Origin: Geminicoccaceae bacterium | GTDB taxonomy: Bacteria > Pseudomonadota > Alphaproteobacteria > Geminicoccales > Geminicoccaceae | Assembly (NCBI GenBank): GCA_028279345.1 | Contig: JANQNY010000061.1 | Span: 1 to 60,015, forward strand | DNA: 60,015 bases | Reading direction: 5' to 3' | Part shown: one piece after another, positions 26,049 through 35,180 of the stretch | How the letters are laid out: the number at the start of each line of letters is the position of its first letter | Numbering within the stretch: the first letter of the stretch is position 1 | Made by a program: the position numbers and the translations under genes | The notes under the pieces: generated by a model | Told to the model about the DNA's origin: nothing | The model's input: only the letters and a program-made list of their open reading frames with translations | The model's database searches: none

Positions 26049-26567
26049 TTACTCGCAGCGCTGGATGGTCGGTGCTTCGGTCGAGACGCGGGTCATGGAC
26101 CACTTGCAGCTCTGCACGACGAGATCGCCTTCGGACCCGGGCACGTCTGTAGACACGAACACCGTGTCCGCCGCGAAGCTGAAGCTGTCGGGACTCGTAG
26201 CCGCCGGAAAGATCCGCACCAGCTCCTGGTAGTCGAACGATCCGCCGCAGGCTTCGACATAGCCGCTGACGATCTCGCCATCGGGGCTCGAGCGGACGCT
26301 ACCCCGATAGCGCTGCGTGCCCGGAGCGCCACCGATGGGGCCCTCAGATCGGGTGTCCATGTCGACGCGATCGCCCGTCTGCACGAGCTCGATCACGAAC
26401 GGGATCTGAAATGCCGACGGCACCCCTTCGGTGATGCTGTCGCAGACCGTGATCCCCTCGTACCGACCCGTCCACGAGAAGTCGGCTGCCGCGCTTGCGG
26501 TCGACACCGCAATGGCGACGCAAGCGACAAGCGGAAGGACACATCGTCGTGAAACTATAGAGCGCAT
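26049..26567 (-). CDS. Exported hypothetical protein
   Basis: 172 residues with a signal peptide (VSRRCVLPLVACVAIAVSTASAA) and a beta-rich mature part containing four cysteines (VCDSITEG, VEACGGSF, VQSCKWS and a C-terminal RCE), which could form two disulfides in the periplasm. I recognise no family. It ends 37 bases from the convergent fliX stop. Composition is typical of the chromosome, so it is likely native. Confidence 0.7.
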   Translation of the reverse strand: MRSIVSRRCVLPLVACVAIAVSTASAAADFSWTGRYEGITVCDSITEGVPSAFQIPFVIELVQTGDRVDMDTRSEGPIGGAPGTQRYRGSVRSSPDGEIVSGYVEACGGSFDYQELVRIFPAATSPDSFSFAADTVFVSTDVPGSEGDLVVQSCKWSMTRVSTEAPTIQRCE

Positions 26568-26700
26568 CGCGCAGGCCCACCCCGAACCGTTCCGCGCTGG
26601 AGCCTAAGGCGACCACAGGCGCTTCGCCACGTTGGATCGACGGTGAGGGCGAGCGCTAGTACAGCGCACGTTGAGTTGGCGCGGTCCGATGGGCCAAGGC

Positions 26701-26960
26701 GCAACCGTCGGAGCAGTGCGGCAGTCTGTCGGCGGGTGGCGGCGCCGGCACAACCCCACCGACACGATCCTCGACGACATCGAACACCGCGTCGCCCTCC
26801 AAGCCTGCGCGGCTCCGCGCTAGCGCCCAGACGCGCGCTCTTGATGCAGCCACACACCGTACGCCTAAGGCGGCTGAGGACGGGGAGCGGTCATCCGATG
26901 GGTGGCCCGGTGGGTCCGCTTTCGGAGGCGGACCGATCGCTTCCGTTGGCGACGCTTCCA
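26701..26960 (+). pseudogene. Relic of a duplicated fliX 3' end
   Basis: Two pieces resemble the C-terminal third of the intact FliX 0.8 kb upstream. Piece one, about 26740-26823, reads RRRHNPTDTILDDIEHRVALQ before a TAG; intact FliX has DPELAAILDDIELRVAVEL at the same place, and at the DNA level TCCTCGACGACATCGAAC is shared exactly. Piece two, about 26908-26950, reads GPLSEADRSLPLA in another frame, matching TPLSEAERCRLA. Frame shift, stop and spacer show it is not translated. It marks the left edge of the accessory block. Confidence 0.72.
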
Positions 26961-27028
26961 GCAGAAGTAGTCCAAATCCTGACGTCCGCTGCAAGCGTAC
27001 GTGGTTTCGGGGGCCGCCCACAGCCGCG

Positions 27029-27964
27029 CTAGTCCAATCCGCGCGCTCCGCCGAGCTGGTCGGTTATCCAAGCGGGCGCAGTACCGATGCGCTCAAGCAG
27101 GAAGTCCATGAAGACACGCACCTTCGCCGACAGCACGTTCGCCTTGGGATAGTGCAACCAGAGTACTGAGCGGTCGACCACTTCGAAGTCGGGCAGAACA
27201 CGGGTCAGGAGCCCCGCAGAGAGCTCTCTGTGAACGCTCCAAAGGGAGTTCATCGAGATGCCTGCTCCAGCTATGGTAGCGTGTTTCATTGCCGTGCCGT
27301 CGTCGACGATCAGTCGACAGTGGGCTTGCCGCGGGTCGAGATGCCCGGCAGGCCCATCCGGCCCTGAAATCGGTCGGGCCGATTGATCCTTGAAGGCCAC
27401 CAAGCTGTGCGCAGACAGATCGCGCGGGTGCATCGGCGTGCCCATTCGATCCAGATAGCAGGGGGCCGCGCACAGCACCCGCCGGTCATCGGCTAGCTTG
27501 CGCCCCATCATCGCCGTGTCCTCCAGCGGAGAGTTCCGGAGCGCCAAGTCGAAGCTGCCCTCGATCAGGTCGAACTGCATATCTGAGAGGCGCAGGTCGA
27601 GCGTGACGCCGGGGTGAAGCGCCAGGAAATCGGGGATGATTGGTGCGATGTAGAGCTGAGCGAAGCTGCTCGGCGCGGTGAAGCGCAGGACCCCCGTTGC
27701 CTTGGAATTCCCTTTGCCCAGTGCTGCAAGTGCCGCGTCCTCCTGAGCTAGCATCTCGCGCGCGTATGGCAGGAATTCCGCACCTTCAAGCGACAACGCC
27801 ACCTTGCGAGTGGAGCGGTGAAACAGGTCTGCACCGAGCGTGCGTTCGAGCTTCGCCAACCGGGCGCTTGCGACGGAAGGGGCGAGGCCAAGGGCGTACC
27901 CGGCCGCGCTGATGTTCAACTTGTCGGCCGCGAGGACGAAGAGGCGAAGACCGTTCGTGTCCAC
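27029..27964 (-). CDS. LysR-type transcriptional regulator
   Basis: 311 residues. The N-terminal winged helix-turn-helix reads FVLAADKLNISAAGYALGLAPS and ASARLAKLERTLGADLFHRSTR; the rest is a periplasmic-binding-like effector domain (GVLRFTAPSSFAQLYIAPII onward). It is divergent from the four-gene operon at 28.1-31.7 kb across a 97-base gap, the classic arrangement for a LysR activator of its neighbours. The inducer is unknown. Confidence 0.94.
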   Translation of the reverse strand: MDTNGLRLFVLAADKLNISAAGYALGLAPSVASARLAKLERTLGADLFHRSTRKVALSLEGAEFLPYAREMLAQEDAALAALGKGNSKATGVLRFTAPSSFAQLYIAPIIPDFLALHPGVTLDLRLSDMQFDLIEGSFDLALRNSPLEDTAMMGRKLADDRRVLCAAPCYLDRMGTPMHPRDLSAHSLVAFKDQSARPISGPDGPAGHLDPRQAHCRLIVDDGTAMKHATIAGAGISMNSLWSVHRELSAGLLTRVLPDFEVVDRSVLWLHYPKANVLSAKVRVFMDFLLERIGTAPAWITDQLGGARGLD

Positions 27965-28061
27965 CGATTATATCCATTATCCGAATTCTGAAGCCCAATC
28001 TAGCCGCTTTATCCAGAAATCGTAATGGCTAACTTGGCGCCAACGCACAAGGAGGCGCGCC
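27965..28061. promoter_or_regulatory. Divergent promoter/operator region between the LysR gene and its probable target operon
   Basis: A 97-base AT-rich gap with three TATCC-containing repeats (TATATCC, TTATCC, TTATCC at about 27967-28014), one on an imperfect dyad ATCCATTATCCGAATTCTG. LysR regulators bind T-N11-A dyads in such positions. An AAGGAGGCG ribosome site precedes the plus-strand ATG at 28062. Confidence 0.5.
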
Positions 28062-28907
28062 ATGAAGTACGAGCCTTTCACGACGTTCGCCGTCCAGATC
28101 AGCGACGCTATCGCCACGGTGACGTTCGACTATCCACCAGTGAATATCCAAGGCCTGCCGATGCTGGCCGACCTGGACATGCTCGCGCAGAAGCTGGAAG
28201 CCGACCGGACGGTGAAGGTCGTGGTGTTCCAGTCCGCCAATCCCGAGATCTTCGTCGCCCATGCGGATACCGAGTTCTTGAAGGACATGTCGCCCGCGGC
28301 GATCTCGCGCGATGACGTGAAGCTGCTGGACCTGCAACGCGTGCTTGAGCGGATCAGTCGCGTTCCCCAGGCCACGATCGCCAAGATCGAGGGATTCGCT
28401 CGAGGCGGCGGCCACGAGTTTGCGTTGGCTTGCGACATGCGCTTCGCCGCCCGGGGAAAAGCCCGGTTCATGCAGATGGAGGTCGGGATGGGTATCCTGC
28501 CGTGCGGCGGCGGCGCGTCGCGCATGGCGCGCCAGACCGCGCTTGGCCGGGCGCTTGAGATCATCCTCGGCGCCATGGACTTCGACGCTGATCAAGCTGA
28601 GGCCTTCGGCACGGTCAATAAGGCGCTCGATCCGGAAGAAATCGGTCCGTACGTCGACAAGCTGGCTCAGCGGATCGCGCTCTGGCCAGCGGAGTCGATC
28701 AACGCCTGCAAACAGGCGGTCTACGCGTCGATCGATCGTCCGATCGAGGACGCGCTGAAGGAGGAGGCCTACTGGCTGTATCAGGCAACCAGCCAGACCC
28801 CGGCGCTCAAGCGCTTCGCCTGGGCTGACGACGCTGGCGCGCAGTTCGACATGACGAAGCAGCGTGCCTGGGAGGAACTCGTGGTTCAGGTCCAGGAGGT
28901 CCGGTGA
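28062..28907 (+). CDS. Enoyl-CoA hydratase/isomerase family protein
   Basis: 281-residue crotonase-fold protein. The oxyanion segment IEGFARGGGHEFALACDMRFA and the second-glutamate segment FMQMEVGMGILPCGGGASRMAR keep both glutamates expected for hydratase chemistry. The N-terminal substrate region (NPEIFVAHADTEFLKDM) is of the type seen in short crotonase family members rather than the long multifunctional ones. First gene of a four-gene operon with oxidoreductases; the CoA substrate is unknown. Confidence 0.85.
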   Translation: MKYEPFTTFAVQISDAIATVTFDYPPVNIQGLPMLADLDMLAQKLEADRTVKVVVFQSANPEIFVAHADTEFLKDMSPAAISRDDVKLLDLQRVLERISRVPQATIAKIEGFARGGGHEFALACDMRFAARGKARFMQMEVGMGILPCGGGASRMARQTALGRALEIILGAMDFDADQAEAFGTVNKALDPEEIGPYVDKLAQRIALWPAESINACKQAVYASIDRPIEDALKEEAYWLYQATSQTPALKRFAWADDAGAQFDMTKQRAWEELVVQVQEVR

Positions 28908-28916
28908 GCCACGACG

Positions 28917-29912
28917 GTGCCGTCCTTGCGCATGGATGCCCGCATGATTGACGAAACTGGCGGTATGCCGTTCGGGCACATTAATCGGGCTTACGCCGCG
29001 GTGTTCCGGATGAACCGGCTCACTCTGGGGCTGGTCGTACCGCTGGAGCACTACGGCGTTGGCGCAGTGCCGACCATGACGCGCCACGTCGAGCGTGTTC
29101 GTCTCGCTGAGGAACTGGGCTTCTCGGCCGTTTGGCTGCGCGATGTCCCGTTCGACGTGCCTTCCTTCGGCGATGTGGGCCAAATCTTCGATCCGTTCGT
29201 CTATCTCGGCCTGCTAGCCGGACACACTGACCGGATTGCCCTCGGCGTCGCCAGCGTGATCCTACCCTTGCGTCACCCGGCGCACGTGGCGAAGGCGGCG
29301 TCGTCGGCGGACGTCCTATCGGGTGGCCGCCTGCTGCTTGGCGTGGCGTCAGGCGACCGGCCCGAGGAGTATCCTGCCCTTGGCATGAGCTTCCCGGATC
29401 GGGGCGCACGCTTCCGGGAGAGCTTCAGCTACATCAGCGCGATGGCTGAGCAGAACCCGCGGTTCGAGAACCGTCACGGCAGCTTGGTGGGCGACATCGA
29501 CATGCTGCCCAAACCGGTCGGCGAACGTCTACCCTTGTTGATCACGGGCGGCAGCCAGCAGTCCCCGGAGTGGGTCGCCGCGCACGGCGATGGCTGGATG
29601 ACCTATCCTCGAGACGCCGCAGCTCAGGGGCGCGTGATTGCGGATTACCGGCGCCGGATCGCGGAGGTCCGCGGCGCCAACAAACCGGTGATCCAATCGC
29701 TCTACGTCGATCTTGTTGAGGACGACGCCGCACCACCGCGTCGGATCCATCTGGGCTTTCGGTCCGGGATCGCGTTCCTCGGCGCTCACCTCAAGGAGCT
29801 CGAAGCGATCGGCGTCAACCACGTCGCCATCAACCTGCGCCTCAACCAGGCGGATATCGAGCGCACCATGGCCCGTCTTGCCGATGGGCTGTTCCACGAG
29901 TTTCCGGTCTGA
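28917..29912 (+). CDS. LLM-class (luciferase-like) flavin-dependent oxidoreductase
   Basis: About 320-331 residues. RLTLGLVVPLEHY at the N-terminus, AEELGFSAVWLRDVPF, LGVASVILPLRHPAHVAKAASSADVLSGGRLLLGVASGD and LLITGGSQQSPEWVAAHGDGWM are characteristic of the bacterial luciferase-like monooxygenases and fit a subgroup that carries an N-terminal extension such as HINRAYAAVFRMNRLTLG. It should use reduced flavin. The start is uncertain: GTG 28917, ATG 28932 or ATG 28944; an AGGAGG lies in the end of the upstream gene. Confidence 0.85.
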   Translation: MPSLRMDARMIDETGGMPFGHINRAYAAVFRMNRLTLGLVVPLEHYGVGAVPTMTRHVERVRLAEELGFSAVWLRDVPFDVPSFGDVGQIFDPFVYLGLLAGHTDRIALGVASVILPLRHPAHVAKAASSADVLSGGRLLLGVASGDRPEEYPALGMSFPDRGARFRESFSYISAMAEQNPRFENRHGSLVGDIDMLPKPVGERLPLLITGGSQQSPEWVAAHGDGWMTYPRDAAAQGRVIADYRRRIAEVRGANKPVIQSLYVDLVEDDAAPPRRIHLGFRSGIAFLGAHLKELEAIGVNHVAINLRLNQADIERTMARLADGLFHEFPV

Positions 29913-29923
29913 GGACACGCGAC

Positions 29924-30712
29924 ATGCGCAAGACCATCCTGATCACAGGTTCCACTGACGGGATAGGACACCTGACGGCGAACATGCTGGCCGAGAGAGG
30001 GCACAAGGTTCTGCTCCACGGACGGAACCAGCAGAAACTCGATGCGGCGTTGTCGGACCTCTCGGGCGATGTGAAGGGCTACGTCGCGGATCTCAGCGCG
30101 ATCACTGAGGTGAACACCCTCGCCGACGCGATCATCGCCGATCACGATCGCCTGGATGTCCTGATCAACAATGCCGGCGTGCTGAAGGCCCCTTCGGCGA
30201 AAACACCCGACGGGTTCGACATCCGCTTCGTTGTCAACACCTTCGCGCCGCTCCTGCTCTCCCGCCGGCTGCTCCCGATCATCCCGAAGGAGGGGCGGGT
30301 GATCAATCTATCCTCCGCCGCGCAGGCGCCGGTCGATCCCGCAGCCCTGGCCGGGCAGATTTCGTTGGATGACATGGCCGCCTACGCCCAGAGCAAGCTC
30401 GCGATCACCATCTGGACCCAGGAGTGGGCGAAGGAGCTGCCGGAGGGGCCAGCCGTCATCGCGGTGAACCCGGGATCACTTCTGGCCTCCAAGATGGTCA
30501 AGGAGGGCTTCGGGATCGGCGGCAAGGACCTTAGCATCGGCGCTAAGGTCCTGTGCGAGGCAGCCCTCGGCGAGCGGTTCGCAAGTGCTTCGGGTCGCTA
30601 CTTCGACAATGACAGCGGGCGCTTCGCCCAGCCGCACGCCAGAGCGCAGAGCGCGGAGCACGTTCGCGCCGTGATGCAGGGCATCGCGAACGCTCTTGAC
30701 GCGCTCAACTGA
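29924..30712 (+). CDS. Short-chain dehydrogenase/reductase
   Basis: 262-residue classical SDR. The cofactor motif TGSTDGIGHL is at residues 8-17, NNAG at about 85-88, the catalytic serine in INLSSAAQAP and the YAQSK pair (Tyr-X3-Lys) in MAAYAQSKLAI. An Arg rather than an acidic residue after beta-2 (LLHGRNQQKL) suggests NADP(H). Follows the LLM gene by 11 bases and is certainly co-transcribed. Confidence 0.92.
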   Translation: MRKTILITGSTDGIGHLTANMLAERGHKVLLHGRNQQKLDAALSDLSGDVKGYVADLSAITEVNTLADAIIADHDRLDVLINNAGVLKAPSAKTPDGFDIRFVVNTFAPLLLSRRLLPIIPKEGRVINLSSAAQAPVDPAALAGQISLDDMAAYAQSKLAITIWTQEWAKELPEGPAVIAVNPGSLLASKMVKEGFGIGGKDLSIGAKVLCEAALGERFASASGRYFDNDSGRFAQPHARAQSAEHVRAVMQGIANALDALN

Positions 30713-30732
30713 CGCTTGCGCCGGAGACCAAC

Positions 30733-31719
30733 GTGAAAGCGATGATCCTCAACGCCTACGGCGCCGATGCGCCTTTCGACGTGGCTGAGCTGCAAGATCC
30801 CGTGCCGGCGGCCGGACAGGTTCTAGTGCGCATTGCGGCCAGCAGTGTGAACACGGTCGACACCATGATCAGGCAGATGGGTAAGGACCTCCCCCTCTCG
30901 CCCAAGCTTCCGGCGCTGCTTGGGATGGACTTCGCCGGGACCGTCGACGCGGTCGGCGAAGGGGTCACCGGGTTCAGCGCCGGCGACGAGGTGTATGGCT
31001 GCGCGGGAGGCTTGGCTGACCTCCCCGGCACCCTGGCGGAGTTGATTGCAGCCGACCATCGGTTGATTGCGCACAAACCGAAGAGCTTGTCGATGCGCGA
31101 GGCAGCCGCTCTGCCGCTCGTGGGCATCACTGCCTATGAGGGCCTCGCGCGTGCAGCTGTTCGAGCAGGACAGAGAGTGTTGGTCCATGGTGGCGCCGGT
31201 GGCGTCGGTCATGTGGCAATCCAGCTTGCCAGGCACTTCGGCGCTGACGTTTTCTCGACAGGCAGCGGAGCGGAGAAGCTGGCGGTGATCGAGGCGCTGG
31301 GTGCGACGGCAATCGACTATCGAGTCGAGGCGGTGCCGGACTACGTCGACCGTCTCACAGACGGAGTAGGTTTCGACGTTGTCTACGACTCAGTCGGCGG
31401 CGCCAACATGGCGAATTCGTTCGACGCTGCAGCGCTGAATGCGAACGTCGTATCGACAGTGTCCCTAGTCGAGCTGGATCTCAGCGTCGCGCACTTCAAA
31501 GGCCTCTCTTTGCACGTGGTCTTCATGCTCATCCCGATGCTGCACAACTTCAAGCGGGAGGAGCATGGTGCGATCCTGGCGAAGTTGGCTGAGATCGTAG
31601 ATGCGGGCGCGGTAAAACCGGTCCTCGACGACACGCAGTTCGGACTATCAGAGATCGGCCAAGCCCATGATCGCCTGACCGGCGGTCGTGCAATCGGAAA
31701 GGTCGTCGTCAAGATTTGA
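30733..31719 (+). CDS. Zinc-independent quinone-oxidoreductase-like MDR protein
   Basis: 328 residues of the medium-chain dehydrogenase superfamily, QOR-like: VLVRIAASSVNTVDTMIRQMG, LLGMDFAGTVDAVGEGV and the NADPH-binding HGGAGGVGHVAIQLARHFGA are present, while the catalytic and structural zinc ligands of alcohol dehydrogenases are absent. It therefore reduces activated double bonds or quinones with NADPH rather than oxidising alcohols. GTG start with GGAG ribosome site. Last gene of the operon, convergent with the AcoR-like gene. Confidence 0.9.
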   Translation: MKAMILNAYGADAPFDVAELQDPVPAAGQVLVRIAASSVNTVDTMIRQMGKDLPLSPKLPALLGMDFAGTVDAVGEGVTGFSAGDEVYGCAGGLADLPGTLAELIAADHRLIAHKPKSLSMREAAALPLVGITAYEGLARAAVRAGQRVLVHGGAGGVGHVAIQLARHFGADVFSTGSGAEKLAVIEALGATAIDYRVEAVPDYVDRLTDGVGFDVVYDSVGGANMANSFDAAALNANVVSTVSLVELDLSVAHFKGLSLHVVFMLIPMLHNFKREEHGAILAKLAEIVDAGAVKPVLDDTQFGLSEIGQAHDRLTGGRAIGKVVVKI

Positions 31720-31771
31720 CAACGTTGCCCTCACGCAAGACTTGCCCCGTCGGATCTGGTCCGGGCCGAGG

Positions 31772-33670
31772 TTATGGAGACCTCGGCTTTGCGGGTCGGG
31801 CGATCCCATACTGAAGCATTTTGCGATGAATTGTCGCCCGGCCAATACCAAGGTTGCGAGCCGCCCGCGATACATTCCAATGCGCGCCAAGAAGGGCGTC
31901 CAGAAGCAGAGTCATTTCGTCGTAGGGCCGCCTTGGGATTGCCCGCCGACTTCCACCGCTCAGCGACGGACTGCGTTCGGGGTCGCCAAACTCGGACGAC
32001 GCCAGCAAATCAAGGAGCGAAATCCGGCGGCCATCGCCCGCAAGAAGCGACTGCCGTAAGGCGCTTCGCATTGCCCGCACATTGCCCGGCCAAGCGTGGC
32101 GCCTGATCGCGTCGACGGCTTCCGCGGTCACTTCTACTTTCGCTCCAGCCATGCGAGAGGCAAGTGCGCGTGCGAGGGCTTCGGGACGCTCTCGTTCTCG
32201 AAGCGGAGGCAGCTCAAATCGGGCATTGCCAAGCAGGAAATAGAGATCATCCCTAAACTGGCCGTTCTTGACGGCTTCCTTGAGCGGCTTTCGGCTGGTG
32301 GCGACGACCCGAATGGCGGACACTGGCCACCCTCCCTCAAGGGTGCTGTCGCTGGCTTCCAATGCGCCCAGCAGATTGCGAAGCCTTGCCTGACCGTAGG
32401 CAGGCATTTCATCGACGTTGTCGAAGACCAGCGTATCAGTGTCGCGATCGGAGGCATCAAGTGCGTCGATCACACGAGCCCGCCCAAGAACGGTCTCAAC
32501 ATAGCTCTGATCCTCAGCGTGACGATCGAGCAATGCGCAATCGATCGTAGCCATCTGCGACTGGGGTAGGTTCGCCGTGCGCTGAAGGGCGGCGATAAGG
32601 GCCGATTTGCCGGTACCGGACTCGCCTTCGATAGTGAAGGGAAGCGCTAGCTCGAAATGGGTTTGGGCTCGCTGGAGGACATCAGCCATGGCTTCGCTGC
32701 CGATAGCCAACTCGCGGAGCTTGGGCGACAAACGCCGACGAACTCGGCTCGGCTTGTGCTTCGCAGGCGACCCTCGCCAACCTCGTCCGGGATACACGAT
32801 GACGTTCGGCTGTAGCACGGAAAACCTTAGTGTAGGCCCAGTGTCGAAACGTGTGCTGAGAACGCGCTCCGGGACGCGACCGAGAGCCTCGGTCCCGGTA
32901 CCGAACACAGCCTCGAACGATCTACCCAGGAGGTCGGACGACTCGGCCATCTGTATGAGTTGATGAGCCTGGGCAGTTGCCCCAAGAATCATCCCCGCCT
33001 CGTCGACCGCAACAAGTTCATTGCTTGTCAGAAACGCGTCATGCCCAGACGTCGAGACCGAGATCATCATCGCGTCCCGATAACGCTGTTCGAAGAGGAT
33101 GCGCTGAATTTTACTAGCGGCCGCGCTCAGCAGCTGTCGCGCGAAAATGAACTCCGCTGGGGTTCCTCGGTCGATCGTCGAAAGACTGATCGCGCCGATG
33201 ATCTGGTTCTCGGCATCGACAAGTGGTACCCCGGTGCAGGCGACCGGCTGAAGCTTCGAATAGAAGTGATCTTTTCCGCGCACTGTGAAGGCTTTCATTT
33301 GCGCGATGGCCATGGCGACACCGTTCGTCCCTGCGACCCGTTCGTCCCAGCAACTGCCGAGTGCTATGCCGTAGTCCTCGAACTCCGAGTGGCCTTTGTT
33401 CTTGCACTCCAGTCGCACTAGGATTCGGTCGGCGTCGCTCACTACAAGGCACTGCCCGGCAGCAACGGCGATCTCTGCCAGCTGGCGAATTATGCCTCGG
33501 CGGCCGCCAGTGCGCTCGACCAATTGTTCGAAGCGGGGAGTCACCTCGGAAGATCGCAGGCGCAGGATCGGATAGGTTGTGTCCCGCACGAGGTTATGCT
33601 GCCGCTCGCAACGTTCCCACGACGCGGCAATCTCATTGTCGGGGCTGTGGCGAGTTTCCATCCCTGACAT
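31772..33670 (-). CDS. AcoR-like GAF / AAA+ / Fis-type regulator lacking the GAFTGA loop
   Basis: About 632 residues. The N-terminal half has a GAF-type sensor (GSCWDERVAGTNGVAMAIAQ, typical of acetoin activators), then an AAA+ domain with Walker A GESGTGKS and Walker B-like TLVFDNVDEMP, and a C-terminal Fis helix-turn-helix (HWNVSRAARNLGIGRATIHRKM). Between Walker A and B the GAFTGA sequence that engages sigma-54 is missing. It is downstream of, and on the same strand as, the acetoin genes, so it is their likely regulator, though possibly not by the usual sigma-54 route. Starts at 33670 or 33661. Confidence 0.85.
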   Translation of the reverse strand: MSGMETRHSPDNEIAASWERCERQHNLVRDTTYPILRLRSSEVTPRFEQLVERTGGRRGIIRQLAEIAVAAGQCLVVSDADRILVRLECKNKGHSEFEDYGIALGSCWDERVAGTNGVAMAIAQMKAFTVRGKDHFYSKLQPVACTGVPLVDAENQIIGAISLSTIDRGTPAEFIFARQLLSAAASKIQRILFEQRYRDAMMISVSTSGHDAFLTSNELVAVDEAGMILGATAQAHQLIQMAESSDLLGRSFEAVFGTGTEALGRVPERVLSTRFDTGPTLRFSVLQPNVIVYPGRGWRGSPAKHKPSRVRRRLSPKLRELAIGSEAMADVLQRAQTHFELALPFTIEGESGTGKSALIAALQRTANLPQSQMATIDCALLDRHAEDQSYVETVLGRARVIDALDASDRDTDTLVFDNVDEMPAYGQARLRNLLGALEASDSTLEGGWPVSAIRVVATSRKPLKEAVKNGQFRDDLYFLLGNARFELPPLRERERPEALARALASRMAGAKVEVTAEAVDAIRRHAWPGNVRAMRSALRQSLLAGDGRRISLLDLLASSEFGDPERSPSLSGGSRRAIPRRPYDEMTLLLDALLGAHWNVSRAARNLGIGRATIHRKMLQYGIARPAKPRSP

Positions 33671-33885
33671 CCGCCTTGTTCTTATGGGAAACTTGTAAGC
33701 CACTGCGAACGCAGGAACCAACGTCTTTTCGGCGCGCCTCCCGGTCATCGCTGAATCCATCACGGCAAGCGAGGGAGAAGGTCATCGCTGCCTCACGAAC
33801 GGGGTGTGGCGAAGTGGGCCCGGACGCAGGTAGGGAAGATGCTCCGTCCGAGGGTCTCCTGCAGGATCGCGTCGCTTAAAGGGCG

Positions 33886-34944
33886 TCAGCTCGCGCGCAC
33901 CAGAATCTTAACGTGACGGTCACGGTTCGCGAGCAACTCCTCAAAGCCGCCCGAGACGATCTCGTCCAACTTGATGCGCTTGGTGATCATCGGCGTCGGG
34001 TCGATGCGGCCGTCCTTCAACAGGTTGATGACTCGCGGAAAGTCGCGATTGTAGGCAATGGAGCCGACGAGCTTGATCTCGCGCAGGACGAGCGCAAGCA
34101 TGTCGACGCTGGCGGGATGGCCCCAAACGGCGACCATCACGTAGGTCCCACCGCGTTTCACCGTGGCCATTGCCGACTCGACCGCGGCATCCACGCCGGC
34201 GCAGTCGAAGGCCACGTCGGCGCCGCGCCCGTCCGTCGCATTCAGGATCTCCTGCTCAACATCGTCCCGGCGCGGATCCAGCACGAGATCGGCCTTGAGC
34301 GCGCGGGCCATCTCCTGGCGAGCGGCGGCAACCTCGACCATGGCGATCAGGCCGGCGCCGGCAGCCTTGAGGCAGCAGATCATGGCTTGGCCGATTGGCC
34401 CGGCCCCGTAAACGATGGCGCTGTCGCCCGGTCGCAGATCGGACTGGCGCGTGGCGTGGAAGGCCACGGCCAGCGGCTCGACCATGGCCCCGACCTCGCT
34501 ACTGAGGTTGCCGAGTTGGTAGGTGCGCTGGGCCTGCACGACGGTCGTCGTCGAGAAGCCTCCACCACCGCCCGACAGGCCGTGAAAACCGAGCGAGCGG
34601 CACAGATGATGATCGCCGCGGCGGCACTCGTCACAGGTTCCGCAGGCGTAGATCGGATCGACTGCAACCCGATCGCCCTCGCGCAGTCCGGTGACCTCGG
34701 CACCGACCTCCGAGACCGTGCCGGCGAACTCATGGCCGAGGATGACCGGCAAGCAGACGCCAGTGAGCGGGTGCGGTTTGCTAGCCGGCGGCACGAAGAT
34801 CGGTCCCTCCTCGTACTCATGCAAGTCCGTGCCGCAGATCCCGCACCAGTCGACCTGCACCTTTACCGTGCCGGGCCTGAGCTGGGGCTCGGGGCGGTCC
34901 TCGACGCGGACGTCGCCGCGCCCGTGATAGACTGCTGCCTTCAC
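33886..34944 (-). CDS. Zinc-dependent 2,3-butanediol dehydrogenase
   Basis: 352-residue MDR dehydrogenase. Catalytic-zinc ligands appear as Cys37 in CGICGTDLHEY and His71-Glu72 in LGHEFAGTV; the structural-zinc set is Cys101, Cys104, Cys107 and Cys115. The insertion GPIFVPPASKPHPLTG is typical of (R,R)-butanediol dehydrogenases, which interconvert 2,3-butanediol and acetoin with NAD. This fits perfectly with the adjoining acetoin dehydrogenase genes: butanediol to acetoin, then cleavage to acetyl-CoA and acetaldehyde. Confidence 0.9.
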   Translation of the reverse strand: MKAAVYHGRGDVRVEDRPEPQLRPGTVKVQVDWCGICGTDLHEYEEGPIFVPPASKPHPLTGVCLPVILGHEFAGTVSEVGAEVTGLREGDRVAVDPIYACGTCDECRRGDHHLCRSLGFHGLSGGGGGFSTTTVVQAQRTYQLGNLSSEVGAMVEPLAVAFHATRQSDLRPGDSAIVYGAGPIGQAMICCLKAAGAGLIAMVEVAAARQEMARALKADLVLDPRRDDVEQEILNATDGRGADVAFDCAGVDAAVESAMATVKRGGTYVMVAVWGHPASVDMLALVLREIKLVGSIAYNRDFPRVINLLKDGRIDPTPMITKRIKLDEIVSGGFEELLANRDRHVKILVRAS

Positions 34945-35180
34945 TCTTGTCGCCTCCTGTTGCGTATTCTTGGGCGCCTGGGAGAAGCCTTAGGTGTTAC
35001 TACCCTGCGCTGATCCCCAACCTTCGGCCGCTTACGGCTGGAAAACGTGGTCTTGTCATGGCGCATGTTGAACGAGTTCCGTCGGCGAGTTTGGTGTTCG
35101 ATTTGCTTTGCAAGCAGCGAGAGTGCGCACCGTTCACGAGATAGAGGCCTCCTTGAGTGCAGACTCGCCGCCCTCTTGCT

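Noticed and set aside
35089..35104. Sigma-54-like TGGTGTTCGATTTGC on the plus strand near 35.1 kb
   Set aside because: It points into the antisense of the AhpD-like gene, no plus-strand gene follows, and the -24 box is weak.
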